Shown here: positions 34,141-43,879 of the stretch, in pieces | How the letters are laid out: every line of letters begins with the position of its first letter | Numbering within the stretch: position 1 is the first letter of the stretch | NCBI GenBank assembly: GCA_964454335.1 | Contig: CAYVVT010000004.1 | Location: forward strand, 1 to 64,000 | Direction: 5' to 3' | DNA length: 64,000 nt | Source of the DNA: CAYVVT01 sp964454335 | Lineage (GTDB): Bacteria; Fidelibacterota; UBA8477; JABMPR01 | Notes under the pieces: model-generated | The model's input: the letters and a program-made list of their open reading frames with translations, nothing else | Databases searched by the model: none | What the model was told of the DNA's origin: nothing | Position numbers and translations under genes: made by a program

Positions 34141-36150
34141 ATGAACTACCAATTCGGCACTCTCAGCATAATTCTATTCTTCGCTGCTACGGTGAGCCTG
34201 TTCGTTGCTATCCTTTCCTGGCGGCGTCGTGAGAAAAGACCTGGATTAGCTCTGGCGATCCTTCAGTCCGCGGTGTTCATATGGGCCTTTTCCGGAGCAT
34301 TCGAGGCCGCCGCCACCACTGTGGCATTGAAGACTCTCTGGTCACAGATCTCCTATCTGGGCATCGTATCCACACCATTGATCTTTCTTACCTTTGCCCT
34401 GTCTTTCGGCCAGTACGATAGTTTCCTGACCAAACGCAATGTCGTACTCAGCTCGCTGATTCCTCTGCTAACCCTGGTGATCGTGATGACCAATAATCTC
34501 CACCAGTGGCACTGGACTTCCGTAACGATCCTGGCAGAAGGGAATCAGGGGTATTACAGGTACGGGGTCTGGTTCTGGGTACATACGGCCTATTCATACA
34601 TACTGATTCTTTCCGGCGTGGTGCTCATTATCTTGACCGCGAGAAGATTACCTACATTATTCCGCACCCAGAGCAGGATCATCATCGCCGGCGCCATTTT
34701 ACCCTTGGCCGGGAATATCATCTATGTATTCGACCTGAATCCCGTTCCCGGCCTTGACTGGACCCCAATCATTTTCGGTTTTTCGGGTCTGCTGATGAGC
34801 ATCGGGATCTTTCGCTACGGGATACTTCGTGTGGTGCCCCTTGCACGTGATGTCCTTGTGGAGAAGATGGATGATGGACTTCTGGTAATGGACATAAACG
34901 ATATCGTTATCGATATCAATCCTGCAATGTCCAGGATAATAGGATTTTTACCCGGAGAGATGATCGGCAGACATGTATCCGAAGTATTCACCAAATGGGA
35001 AGCGGTTCTGGACTACCTCCAGGAAAGCACGGGGGAACCGGCTGTTGTTACCCGCGGTACCGGAGAGCAGGTCGAGCATTATGACCTCAAGATCACCGGA
35101 CTGGTCAAGCCGGATGGCAGTAACATCGGTAGGCTGCTGGTCTGCAGGAATGAAAGCGAGAAGATCGCAGCCCAGATAAAGCTGTTCGAGAGCCAGGAGA
35201 GATTCAAATCCCTGTCCGATGCGGCCACTGAGGCCATCTTTATCTCAGAAAAAGGTGTTTGTCTGGAGCAGAACCTCACGGCTGAGAAGATGTTTGGATT
35301 TACTCTGGATGAAGCCGTCGGTCGTATGGGGACTGAGTGGATCGTTCCGGAACACCGCGATCAGGTATTGGAGAATATGCTCTCTGGTTTCGAGGATCCC
35401 TATCAGGTGACCGCCCTGCGAAAGGACGGATCCACTTTTGAAGCCGAGATCCAGGCGAGAATGTATCGGTACAAGGGCCGGGATGTAAGGGTCACAGCCT
35501 TGCGTGACATCACTGAACTGAAAGAAGCAGAAGCAAAGTTGCGTAAGAACCTGGCTGAAAAGGAAACGTTGCTGCAGGAGATCCATCATCGAGTGAAAAA
35601 CAACCTGCAGCTTGTCGTCAGTCTGTTGCGACTGCAGATATCGGAACTCGCGGATGAGACGTCAATCAATGCGTTGGTTGATACAGTGAACCGTATTCAT
35701 TCTATGGCCTTCATCCACGAACAATTATACCGCAGTGAGGATTTTTCGAATATCCAGTTCAACTGGTACATCGAATCCGTTCTGCGGGAACTGACGCAGT
35801 TTCACCGGAGTGGGAGCCGGATCAGGATCGACAAGGACCTTATTGAACTGAATCTGGATATCAAGATCGCCATACCCTGTGGACTCATCCTGAACGAGGC
35901 TGTTACGAACGCTTTGAAGCACGGCTTTCCGGAACAGCGGAAGGGCCTGATCAAGGTGGTCCTGGAACCCTACCAGGATGACCGGCATTGCCTGAAAGTG
36001 AGTGATGATGGGAAAGGACTTCCCGAAGGTATGGATCCAGCCAGTGCCTCAACACTGGGGATGCGGTTAATGCATCTCCTGGCTGAACAGATCGGCGGCA
36101 CCCTTTCTGTCACACGCCGAAAAGGAACAACGGTCTCGATCATCTTCTGA
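34141..36150 (+). CDS. 7TM-PAS-PAS sensor histidine kinase (HisKA_2 type)
   Basis: 669 residues. Residues ~1-230 form a histidine-kinase N-terminal 7TM module (FAATVSLFVAILSWRRREKR at its start). Two PAS domains follow (~245-340 and ~355-460), the second ending VTALRDITELKEAE. The phospho-acceptor is of the HisKA_2 class, LLQEIHHRVKNNLQLVVSLL (~475-495), with the ATPase N-box ILNEAVTNALKHGFPE and DDGKGLPEG. No response regulator is adjacent. Such kinases often feed phosphate to unlinked regulators; the ligand of the 7TM module is unknown. Confidence 0.9.
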   Translation: MNYQFGTLSIILFFAATVSLFVAILSWRRREKRPGLALAILQSAVFIWAFSGAFEAAATTVALKTLWSQISYLGIVSTPLIFLTFALSFGQYDSFLTKRNVVLSSLIPLLTLVIVMTNNLHQWHWTSVTILAEGNQGYYRYGVWFWVHTAYSYILILSGVVLIILTARRLPTLFRTQSRIIIAGAILPLAGNIIYVFDLNPVPGLDWTPIIFGFSGLLMSIGIFRYGILRVVPLARDVLVEKMDDGLLVMDINDIVIDINPAMSRIIGFLPGEMIGRHVSEVFTKWEAVLDYLQESTGEPAVVTRGTGEQVEHYDLKITGLVKPDGSNIGRLLVCRNESEKIAAQIKLFESQERFKSLSDAATEAIFISEKGVCLEQNLTAEKMFGFTLDEAVGRMGTEWIVPEHRDQVLENMLSGFEDPYQVTALRKDGSTFEAEIQARMYRYKGRDVRVTALRDITELKEAEAKLRKNLAEKETLLQEIHHRVKNNLQLVVSLLRLQISELADETSINALVDTVNRIHSMAFIHEQLYRSEDFSNIQFNWYIESVLRELTQFHRSGSRIRIDKDLIELNLDIKIAIPCGLILNEAVTNALKHGFPEQRKGLIKVVLEPYQDDRHCLKVSDDGKGLPEGMDPASASTLGMRLMHLLAEQIGGTLSVTRRKGTTVSIIF

Positions 36151-36237
36151 TTGATCCAGCACCTGCTGGGTGGCCGGGATATCTCACATCGATATAGTTG
36201 CAGAATTTCCTGAGGTGAAAGACCAGCAGTGGGGTTC

Positions 36238-37626
36238 TTACAGGGATTTTGCAGGTAACTTCAGAAAGAAGATGTTTCCCTGAGGTTCATTGGGTTCAAC
36301 GCCCACATGGGCTCCCAGTGATTCGGCAATATACTTCACAATGGACAAACCCAGTCCGCGGCCCCGCTTCGTGCCCTTCTGCAACTGAATGTTGCGGGTG
36401 AAGATCGCTTCACGCTGGTCTTCGGGGATGGTGGTGCCGAAGTCAGTGAACTTCAGGGTGATCCACTCGTCAGACATTTCCTGGCTGATGACCAGCTTAT
36501 CACCATCGGTAGCATATTTGGCCGCATTACTGAGGTAATTTGTAAAGATCTCTTCGATGACAGGATTGGACATGGCCGTCAATTTGCTCACCTGGTTGTC
36601 GATGGTCAGTCCGGCACTCTCGAAGGTTGGTCCGAATGTCTCCACAACATCCTTCAGCAGTTTCGAGATACTCATCAACTGCTTGTCGAGTTTTTCATCC
36701 ATGGCAACCCGGGAAAGCAGGGTAGCGTTCTCCATGACCTGGTTCAGCCGATTACTGGAACCATTGATGAGGTCGAGTCGCTCATTGTCGGGATCTTCGG
36801 TCAGGGCCAGTCCGGCAGCAACCTGGATGACGCCAGCGGGATTCTTGATATCGTGGGTGATGATGTCCAACAGCAGGTCTTTCAGGTTGTTGGACTGGGC
36901 CAATTCTTCCGATAACTGGCGATAACGTTTCTCGGATTCCTCCAGTGCAAGCTGGGCTTCCTTCATCTTGCGGATGTCCTTCCCCACGATGATGAATCCA
37001 TCCTGCTTGCCATTCAGATCCTGGACCGCTGATACTGAATACAGGACTGTGATGCTCTCCTCCGATTTGGTCTGGTACTGCACCTCCTCTTCACTGATGA
37101 AGAAGCCCGGGTCGAGCTTTGCATCTGAGCTCAGTTTTGCGAACTCCCTGCCAAGGATCTTGCTGATGGGCTGACCCAAGAGTTCGGATTCCTCATAACC
37201 CAGAAGATTCAGGGTGGCTCGATTGACAGTGCGGATCCTTGATTTCGGATCAAGCTGTACCACGATAAGGGTATCGGCCATGGATTGTATGATATTCTCT
37301 ACATACTGCTTGGATACAGCTGTCTCGTACAGCTCGGTGATGGTACGTTCACCATTGCGGACCACCAGGTATACGAACAGACCACCCAACAGGAAAACGA
37401 AACTTACCACCAACATCACCTGCTCCACCGTGTCGGGGGTGAGTCTGAGTAGTGGAAAGAGATATCCGAAAAGCGAGAGGATCATGAATCCAAGCAGGAT
37501 CTGCCAGGAACGTTCGTGCCGGCCATATTTCAGAACACGCAGCAAGTGACGTGTTTTCAAGATCGCCAGGAACATCACTACGATACTGGCGGCCATGGCA
37601 ATTGCAGTGATCAGATCATAAATCAT
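36238..37626 (-). CDS. PAS sensor histidine kinase, tandem paralogue 1
   Basis: 462 residues: three N-terminal hydrophobic segments up to ~90 without a sizeable periplasmic loop, a short linker, a PAS domain (~105-235, MADTLIVVQLDPKSRIRTVN), a coiled coil, the H-box DLLLDIITHDIKNPAGVIQV, N-box VIEEIFTNYLSNAAKYA, G1 DFGTTIP and G2 GRGLGLSIVKYIAES. It is the same length and domain order as the gene immediately upstream (37787-39175) and largely identical in the kinase core, so the pair arose by tandem duplication. No partner regulator is adjacent. Confidence 0.9.
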   Translation of the reverse strand: MIYDLITAIAMAASIVVMFLAILKTRHLLRVLKYGRHERSWQILLGFMILSLFGYLFPLLRLTPDTVEQVMLVVSFVFLLGGLFVYLVVRNGERTITELYETAVSKQYVENIIQSMADTLIVVQLDPKSRIRTVNRATLNLLGYEESELLGQPISKILGREFAKLSSDAKLDPGFFISEEEVQYQTKSEESITVLYSVSAVQDLNGKQDGFIIVGKDIRKMKEAQLALEESEKRYRQLSEELAQSNNLKDLLLDIITHDIKNPAGVIQVAAGLALTEDPDNERLDLINGSSNRLNQVMENATLLSRVAMDEKLDKQLMSISKLLKDVVETFGPTFESAGLTIDNQVSKLTAMSNPVIEEIFTNYLSNAAKYATDGDKLVISQEMSDEWITLKFTDFGTTIPEDQREAIFTRNIQLQKGTKRGRGLGLSIVKYIAESLGAHVGVEPNEPQGNIFFLKLPAKSL

Positions 37627-37786
37627 AGCGATCCCTTTAGACCTGTCCGTTCAGGTCAGACTCTTGATCAAATTCAATATCCAACTTATCAGGAACTCCC
37701 TGTACCCATAGGGTGAACCGGCTGGTAAGTTCACAACACCGGGGGCCGATTCCACACATATTTACAACAACCAGTACCCGCAGATC

Positions 37787-39175
37787 CTAAAGGTTCTGGG
37801 GTAGCTCAAGAAAGAAAATGTTCCCGCTGGGAGAATTGGGGCGCACCCCGACCCTACCACCTAGAGATTCGGCAATATACTTGACAATCGCCAGCCCGAG
37901 ACCGCGGCCTCGTTTCTCGCCTTTCTCCAGTTGGATATTGCGCAGGAACACAGCCTCACGTTCCTCTTCAGGGATCGTTTGTCCGAAATCCGCAAAATTG
38001 AGAGTGATCCACCCGTCCTTCCGCTCAGCCGACAGAACGATCCGCTTGCCCTCCCTGGCATATTTGGCAGCGTTACTCAGAAAATTGGTGAAGACCTCTT
38101 CGATCACTGGGTTGGCCGGGATTGTCAATCCGGGTTCTATCTGATTGTCGATCTCCAATCCAGCGCTCTCGAAAGTCGGGGCAAAACTATCGACCACGGC
38201 TCCCAGAAGAGCCGCAATATCCATCGCCTGTTTTTCCACTTTCTCGTGCATGGCCACCCGGGAAAGGATGGTGGCATTTTTCAGAACCTGCAATAACCGT
38301 TCGGTACTGCCCCCCAGAAGCTCTACACTCTCATCCTCCGGGTATTCCAAGGCCATCAGTTCTGAAACCCCCTGGACAACGCTTACCGGATTTTTGATGT
38401 CGTGTGTGATGATATCCAACAGCAGGTCCTTGAGGGTATTGGATTGTGAGAGTTCCTCTGACTGTTCGCGATAGCGATGCTCAGATTCCTCCAGGGCATC
38501 CTGGGCTTCCTTCAGTTTACGGATATCCTTGCCGACGATGATGAAGCCATCCACATGATCATCTATATCATGGAAGGCCGATATTGAGTACAGGACAGGG
38601 ATGACATCACCAGATTTCGACTGATAACCCACAGCCTCCTCTTTGAGTCTGAACTCTGGTTCGATCTTCCTGCTGGGTCGGTGCGTGTTAAAATGATCAC
38701 CCAGAATAACGCTCACCGGTTTCCCGATAAGTTCCTCTTCTGTATACCCAAGCAAGGTTGTGGTTGCATGGTTGATGGTCTTGATCCTGGATTGAGGATC
38801 CAGTTCCACCACAATAAGCGTATCAGCCATTGAGTGAATGATGTTCTCAACATATTGCTTGGACACGGATGTCCTATAGAGCTCGCTGATTGTCCGATGA
38901 CCATTACGCACCACCAGCCACACGAACAGGGCACCAAAGAGGAAGATGAATCCCACCAGGATGATGATCAGCTCAAAAGCCTCTAAGGAAAGCTTGAATA
39001 GCGCAATGAAATAACCCAGTAGAAAGAATATCATTAATCCCTGTAGCAACCGCCAGGATCTACTGTGCCTGCTGCGTTTAAGGACCACCAGCAAGTGTCG
39101 TGTCCTCAGGATTGCCAGGAACATGACAACGATCCCGATGGCAATACAGATGGAAGTGATGATCTGGGAATTCAT
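37787..39175 (-). CDS. PAS sensor histidine kinase, tandem paralogue 2
   Basis: 462 residues, same length and layout as its neighbour at 36238-37626: hydrophobic N-terminus, PAS domain (MADTLIVVELDPQSRIKTIN), H-box LLLDIITHDIKNPVSVVQGV, N-box VIEEVFTNFLSNAAKYARE, and G2 GRGLGLAIVKYIAES. Differences concentrate in the membrane part and in the segment after the H-box. The short separation (160 bases) and shared direction suggest co-expression, possibly with heterodimer formation. Divergent from the HlyD/ABC operon. Confidence 0.9.
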   Translation of the reverse strand: MNSQIITSICIAIGIVVMFLAILRTRHLLVVLKRSRHSRSWRLLQGLMIFFLLGYFIALFKLSLEAFELIIILVGFIFLFGALFVWLVVRNGHRTISELYRTSVSKQYVENIIHSMADTLIVVELDPQSRIKTINHATTTLLGYTEEELIGKPVSVILGDHFNTHRPSRKIEPEFRLKEEAVGYQSKSGDVIPVLYSISAFHDIDDHVDGFIIVGKDIRKLKEAQDALEESEHRYREQSEELSQSNTLKDLLLDIITHDIKNPVSVVQGVSELMALEYPEDESVELLGGSTERLLQVLKNATILSRVAMHEKVEKQAMDIAALLGAVVDSFAPTFESAGLEIDNQIEPGLTIPANPVIEEVFTNFLSNAAKYAREGKRIVLSAERKDGWITLNFADFGQTIPEEEREAVFLRNIQLEKGEKRGRGLGLAIVKYIAESLGGRVGVRPNSPSGNIFFLELPQNL

Positions 39176-39277
39176 ACGGTCTCCCTTTTACGCCTTTAAC
39201 GAAAATGGATGTTTGCTAGTGGTGTCCATGAGAAGTAAAGCAGTGCAACCCGCACCGAACAAAGCTAAACCGACTGT

Positions 39278-39349
39278 GTTGTCAGACAACCCTCGCCCTG
39301 GTTCAAGCGAAGCTGACCGCAGGCGTGCGAAGTGTTCGAAATCGGACAC
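39278..39349 (+). promoter_or_regulatory. Two dyads, candidate upstream activator sites for the NtrC-type regulator
   Basis: Perfect palindrome GTTGTC-A-GACAAC at 39278-39290 and a near-perfect GTGTTCG-AAAT-CGGACAC at 39332-39349. Relative to the predicted sigma-54 start (about 39428) they are centred near -144 and -88, the usual distance for enhancer-like sites. Confidence 0.5.
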
Positions 39350-39355
39350 CTTCTG

Positions 39356-39370
39356 ACCGTTCGCAACGGT
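39356..39370. repeat. Short hairpin ahead of the efflux operon
   Basis: ACCGTT-CGC-AACGGT followed by TTTAT; could be a weak terminator or part of the regulatory region. Confidence 0.3.
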
Positions 39371-39401
39371 TTTATATTCATTATTTACAGTGACTTATGA
39401 T

Positions 39402-39418
39402 CTGGCATAATCATTGGT
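39402..39418 (+). promoter_or_regulatory. Near-consensus sigma-54 (-24/-12) promoter
   Basis: CTGGCATAATCATTGGT matches YTGGCACGrNNNTTGCW in the -24 element (CTGGCA) and in TTG of the -12 element at the right spacing; the -12 C is G. It lies 13 bases before the first gene of an operon that itself encodes an NtrC-type activator. A sigma-70 reading (TTTACA-16-CATAAT at 39384-39411) overlaps it. Confidence 0.6.
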
Positions 39419-39430
39419 AATAAAAGAACC

Positions 39431-40687
39431 ATGACAATGGATAGAGAACTCAGCAGTCAGGACCTCCGTAAGATGCGATTACGCAAAACATTGCGGTATC
39501 TGGCTATCCCTGCATTTATCACCGTACTGTTAATCCTCTTTGGGGGAATCTTCAAACGCAGCCTCGAAGCGGACCGGTTGATCGTGGCCGAAGTCGAGAT
39601 CGGTCGCATAGAAGATGCCCTGGCAGCATCCGGTATCGTCGTACCGGAATTCGAACAGGTGTTCACCAGCCCCATTCCTTCACGCATCGAACAGGTCTAC
39701 CACCTGGCAGGAGACCAGATCACTGCTGGCGAGCAGCTATTGGTCCTGAATACTGAATCAATACAACTGCAGCTTGATCGGCTCAAAGAAGAGCTGGAAC
39801 TCCAGGTCAACCGGAAGACCCAGCTGGAACTCCAACTCGAGAAACGTGTGAACGAGCTGCAGGCACAAATGGATATCCAGACCCTGCAGATCGCTCTCTT
39901 CAAGACCCGCCTGGAACGACGTGAACGTCTGCACAAACTCGGTGCCGAGACAGAGGATGCCCTGAATGAAGCCCGCCTGAACCTGCAGATCGCTCAGCGC
40001 GAGAAGGACCTGATGACCAGTCAGATCAGCAATGAGGAGCGGAAACTGCTGGCGGATCTCCGCGAGGTGGACCTCAAGATCACCATTCAGCAGAAACTCA
40101 TAAAGGATGTCGAACTACAGATCGCCATGGCCCAGGTAAGATCAGACAGGGCCGGAGTGGTCACCTGGGTGAAGGACGATATCGGCGCCAGTATTCTGGC
40201 CGGTGATGTTGTCGCCCGGGTTGCGGATCTCAGCAGCTACAAGGTTGAAGCCCGGATCACTGATATCCATGCCGCCAAGTTGCGAGTCGGCCAGCAGGTA
40301 CGTGTCAGATTCAAGGAGCGCCATCTGCACGGTGAGATCACCAGTGTCAATCCTTCCGTTGAGAACGGGATCGCAAGTTTCATCGTTGAGCTCGAGGAGC
40401 GCCGGGACCCTCTGTTGAGGACCAATTTGCGGGTGGACGTTGATGTGATCACCTCCTTCAAGGATTCCGTACTCCGGGTGAAGAATGGACCCGCTTTTCC
40501 CGGTTCAGGTAAACATTATGCCTATGTCATTGAGAATGATCGAGCTCTCAAACGCAGCATCCGTATCGGCGCCAGCAACCTGGATTACGTCGAGATCGTT
40601 TCAGGATTGAATGCCGGCGAGCGGGTCATCATCTCGGATATGGATGAGTTCAAGACCATGACAAGTATTGCCATCAAGGCCAGATAG
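39431..40687 (+). CDS. HlyD/MacA-type periplasmic adaptor of an ABC efflux system
   Basis: 418 residues; MDREL at 39437 is an alternative start. One membrane anchor (YLAIPAFITVLLILFGGIF) precedes a lipoyl/barrel-sandwich half (SPIPSRIEQVYHLAGDQITA), a long coiled-coil hairpin (~110-230, rich in Leu, Lys and Glu), the second lipoyl half (VRSDRAGVVTWVKDDIGASI) and beta-barrel segments ending VSGLNAGERVII. It should bridge the inner-membrane ABC permeases to an outer-membrane channel. First gene of a six-gene operon with its own regulator pair and a predicted sigma-54 promoter. Confidence 0.9.
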   Translation: MTMDRELSSQDLRKMRLRKTLRYLAIPAFITVLLILFGGIFKRSLEADRLIVAEVEIGRIEDALAASGIVVPEFEQVFTSPIPSRIEQVYHLAGDQITAGEQLLVLNTESIQLQLDRLKEELELQVNRKTQLELQLEKRVNELQAQMDIQTLQIALFKTRLERRERLHKLGAETEDALNEARLNLQIAQREKDLMTSQISNEERKLLADLREVDLKITIQQKLIKDVELQIAMAQVRSDRAGVVTWVKDDIGASILAGDVVARVADLSSYKVEARITDIHAAKLRVGQQVRVRFKERHLHGEITSVNPSVENGIASFIVELEERRDPLLRTNLRVDVDVITSFKDSVLRVKNGPAFPGSGKHYAYVIENDRALKRSIRIGASNLDYVEIVSGLNAGERVIISDMDEFKTMTSIAIKAR

Positions 40688-40701
40688 AAGCAGGAGCAGA
40701 C

Positions 40702-41367
40702 ATGATCCAACTCGAAGGAATCGAAAAGGTATATCGCACCAACACCATTGAAACTTTGGCCCTGAGCGGGATCAACCTGGAGGTTGGATCCGGGGAGTTT
40801 TTGTCCGTTATGGGTCCTTCGGGTTCCGGCAAAAGCACACTGCTGAATATCATGGGACTCCTGGACAAGCCCAGTTCCGGTGAGATCACCATCGGCGAGG
40901 ATCGCATCAATGGTATGGGTGACCGCAAACTGGCCGCCCTGCGCAATCACAAGATCGGCTTCGTCTTCCAGAGCTATCATCTCATCAATGACCTGTCAGT
41001 GGTGGACAATGTGGAGATCCCGCTCCTGTACCGTTCCATCTCTGGGGGACAGCGCAGGAAACGGGCCATGCAGGCCCTGGAGCGTGTGGGGCTCAGTGCC
41101 CGCACGAAACACTTTCCCGGTCAGCTGTCCGGTGGTCAACGCCAGCGTGTCGCCATTGCGCGTGCGATCGTAGGTGAACCAGCGATCATCCTGGCTGATG
41201 AGCCTACAGGCAACCTGGACAGCACTATGGGAGCTGAGATCCTGACAATTCTCCAGAACCTGGTGAAGGAGGCCGGAACCACCATTGTCATGGTCACCCA
41301 TGATGAACGTATTGCGGCCGAGACCGATCGAATCGTCCGCCTGTTCGATGGCAGCCAGGTCAACTGA
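40702..41367 (+). CDS. ABC transporter ATP-binding protein (MacB/LolD-like)
   Basis: 221 residues, AGGAG before ATG. Walker A GPSGSGKSTLLNIMGLLD, Q-loop FVFQSYHLI, signature LSGGQRQRVAIARAIV, Walker B ILADEPTGNLDS, H-loop MVTHDERIA: all intact. This branch powers mechanotransmission-type FtsX permeases that pull lipoproteins, peptides or drugs from the inner membrane. Fourteen bases after the adaptor and nine before the first permease. Confidence 0.95.
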   Translation: MIQLEGIEKVYRTNTIETLALSGINLEVGSGEFLSVMGPSGSGKSTLLNIMGLLDKPSSGEITIGEDRINGMGDRKLAALRNHKIGFVFQSYHLINDLSVVDNVEIPLLYRSISGGQRRKRAMQALERVGLSARTKHFPGQLSGGQRQRVAIARAIVGEPAIILADEPTGNLDSTMGAEILTILQNLVKEAGTTIVMVTHDERIAAETDRIVRLFDGSQVN

Positions 41368-41376
41368 GGTAGCAGC

Positions 41377-42621
41377 ATGCTGAAGAATTATATCAAGCTG
41401 GCCTGGAAGGTCCTGGGGCGCCACCGACTGTTTACCTTCATCAGCCTGTTCGGCATCAGCTTCACCTTGCTGATCCTGGTGGTGATCGCCTCCTTTATCA
41501 ATCATTTCGCCGGTCCAGGATATCCCGAGAAGAACATGGACCACACCCTTTCCGTGGTGATGCTGATCCTGCGCTCGGAAAGCGGCGGTATGGCCGGTGG
41601 TCCCATGATCAGCCCCTGGCTGCTGAACAACACGGTGAACCGCATGCAGACTCCGGACAAGATCTCCATCGCATCTTTCCACAAGGGGGTGGTGACCTAT
41701 CGCGGGAAACGCAAGTTCAACTTCAATCAGAAATATGTGGATGGACCTTTCTGGGAGATCATGGATTTTGATTTCATCGAAGGTGGTCCCTTCACCCAGG
41801 ATCAGGTCTCCAGCGTGCTTCCCGTAGCCGTGATCAACGCTGAGACAAGGGATGAGTATTTTGACGGTGAGAATGCCGTTGGCCAGACCCTGAAACTCAA
41901 GGATCGTAGTTTCCGGGTGGTGGGCGTCGTAAAGAATGTTTCTATGCTGCGGATCATGCCCTATGCAGACATCTGGATCCCCAGTTCATTTTCAACTGAA
42001 GATGTCACCAAACCGACTCTTATGGGAACCATGCCCGGCTGGTACGCAACCCTGATGTCAAAAGATCGTACCGGCCTACAGGCAATCCGTCAGGAATTTG
42101 ACCAGATCCTGGCTCAGATGGAGGATCCTGGTGGTCACTGGGACCAGATCATCACCGGGGCCTTCACCTATCCCGAGAACCTGAATCTTCTGTTCTTCCG
42201 GTCGGAAGGCGGCGGCAGCGGTCCACTGCTGCGTCTGGCATTTATACTCATCACCGTTTTCCTGCTGCTACCAACAGTAAATCTGGTAAACATCAACCTC
42301 AGCAGGATCTGGGAACGCTCCTCAGAGATTGGTGTGCGTAAGGCCTTCGGCGCTTCATCCACCACCCTTATTGGTCAGTTCGTAACTGAGAACATCATCA
42401 TAACCCTGCTGGGTGGGCTCATCAGTTTCGTCCTGGCGGTGATCGTACTCGAATTGATCAACAACAGCGGGCTCCTGCCCCATCTGGCACTGAGCTTCAA
42501 CTGGCAGATCTTTATCACCGGGATCTGGATAGCACTTTTCTTCGGTGTGCTGTCAGGCGTTTACCCAGCCTGGAAGATGTCACGCTTGCACCCGGTGGAA
42601 GCTTTGAGGGGAGCCAAGTGA
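41377..42621 (+). CDS. MacB-type FtsX-domain ABC permease (first subunit)
   Basis: 414 residues with one N-terminal transmembrane helix (LFTFISLFGISFTLLILVVI), a ~250-residue periplasmic MacB core domain, then three C-terminal helices (FtsX domain) including VNLVNINLSRIWERSSEIGV and RKAFGASSTTLIGQF, the coupling segment found in this family. Ends in a basic MSRLHPVEALRGAK. It pairs with the next permease gene, whose ATG overlaps its stop codon, suggesting a heterodimer. Confidence 0.92.
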   Translation: MLKNYIKLAWKVLGRHRLFTFISLFGISFTLLILVVIASFINHFAGPGYPEKNMDHTLSVVMLILRSESGGMAGGPMISPWLLNNTVNRMQTPDKISIASFHKGVVTYRGKRKFNFNQKYVDGPFWEIMDFDFIEGGPFTQDQVSSVLPVAVINAETRDEYFDGENAVGQTLKLKDRSFRVVGVVKNVSMLRIMPYADIWIPSSFSTEDVTKPTLMGTMPGWYATLMSKDRTGLQAIRQEFDQILAQMEDPGGHWDQIITGAFTYPENLNLLFFRSEGGGSGPLLRLAFILITVFLLLPTVNLVNINLSRIWERSSEIGVRKAFGASSTTLIGQFVTENIIITLLGGLISFVLAVIVLELINNSGLLPHLALSFNWQIFITGIWIALFFGVLSGVYPAWKMSRLHPVEALRGAK

Positions 42622-43856
42622 TGCTTAGTCATTTTTTCAAACTGATCTGGAATCGGAAGCGCAAACACAGCCTCATGATCCTGGGGATCGTCATATCCTT
42701 CGTCGCGCTGTTCCTGGTGATGACCACTTTCATTTACCACTTTGATAATTATCTCAAACCTCTGGGATTTGATTACCACGATGTCCTGTATCTCAACCTG
42801 GGATGGTCGAACCAGTCAGCGGAGGAGATCGCCGAGACCATTCGTCAGATACAGTTCATGCTTGACAGCTATCCGGAAGTAGAGAATTACGCCCTCTCGG
42901 AGTCCTTTGTGTTCATACCCTCTGCCACCTCCATGGACGATTACCGTTCATCAGGTGAGGAAATCACAATCCACCAACTGCGGGGGGGCGATAAGTTTCC
43001 GGAAACCATGGGCTTTGACCTGATCAGCGGCCGCTGGTTCAGCAACGAAGACGATGTCTATACCTATCAGCCCATTGTCGTGAACCAGGCTGCAGCCGAT
43101 GCATTGTTCCCACAGGAAGATCCCCTGGGTAAGATCATCACGGATGATAGTCAGACCACTGCCGCCGACGGTAGTGTTACCATCACCGAGCATGAATACC
43201 GCATCATCGGCCTCATCGATGATTTCCGTAACGGTGGGGAACTCACAGGGTCCAAGAAGCGCCTTTTCCAAAGAGCTAATCTCAGCGGTGATATTGAATG
43301 GTTGGACCATTCCATCGGGGTATTCACTCGCCTTATGATCCGGGTCAAACCCGGTTCGGATATCATGCTGGAGCAACGGATCCTCCGAGAAGTGGAGAAT
43401 ATTGCCAAGGATTGGACACCCACCATCGGTCGCCTGGAAGATGCCCGGCGTTCTGCGAACCGAGAATCCATGATCATACCCACAATCCTCGGTATTATCT
43501 GCGGCTTTCTTGTTATCAACGTCGCACTTGGGCTGTTCGGAATGATCTGGTATCGGACCAACCAGCGTATGGCCGAGATCGGCCTGCGGAGAGCCCTGGG
43601 CTCCACCATTGGGAACATTCGTCAGCTCATTATCGGTGAGAGCATGGTTTTGACGAGTTTCGGCATGGTGATTGGACTTTTCTTTGCCGTTCAATTCCCT
43701 ATGTTGGGGCTGATCGGCTTTATCGGGAACGGTGTGTATGTCACTGCCATGCTGGCCTCAATTATCATCATGTATCTGGTCACCCTGCTCTGTGCCCTCT
43801 ACCCGGGCAATCGTGCCGCCCTGGTGGAACCGGCCATCGCGCTGCATGAAGAATAG
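42621..43856 (+). CDS. MacB-type FtsX-domain ABC permease (second subunit)
   Basis: ATG at 42621 overlaps the TGA of the first permease, giving 411 residues (a GTG three bases earlier is possible). Same architecture: N-terminal helix (LMILGIVISFVALFLVMTTF), periplasmic MacB-like domain, C-terminal FtsX helices with MAEIGLRRALGSTIGNIRQL and an ending YPGNRAALVEPAIALHEE. The two permeases probably form a heterodimer driven by the ATPase at 40702. Confidence 0.92.
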   Translation: MLSHFFKLIWNRKRKHSLMILGIVISFVALFLVMTTFIYHFDNYLKPLGFDYHDVLYLNLGWSNQSAEEIAETIRQIQFMLDSYPEVENYALSESFVFIPSATSMDDYRSSGEEITIHQLRGGDKFPETMGFDLISGRWFSNEDDVYTYQPIVVNQAAADALFPQEDPLGKIITDDSQTTAADGSVTITEHEYRIIGLIDDFRNGGELTGSKKRLFQRANLSGDIEWLDHSIGVFTRLMIRVKPGSDIMLEQRILREVENIAKDWTPTIGRLEDARRSANRESMIIPTILGIICGFLVINVALGLFGMIWYRTNQRMAEIGLRRALGSTIGNIRQLIIGESMVLTSFGMVIGLFFAVQFPMLGLIGFIGNGVYVTAMLASIIIMYLVTLLCALYPGNRAALVEPAIALHEE

Positions 43857-43879
43857 TAAGTGATCGGATCCCGAGTTCC

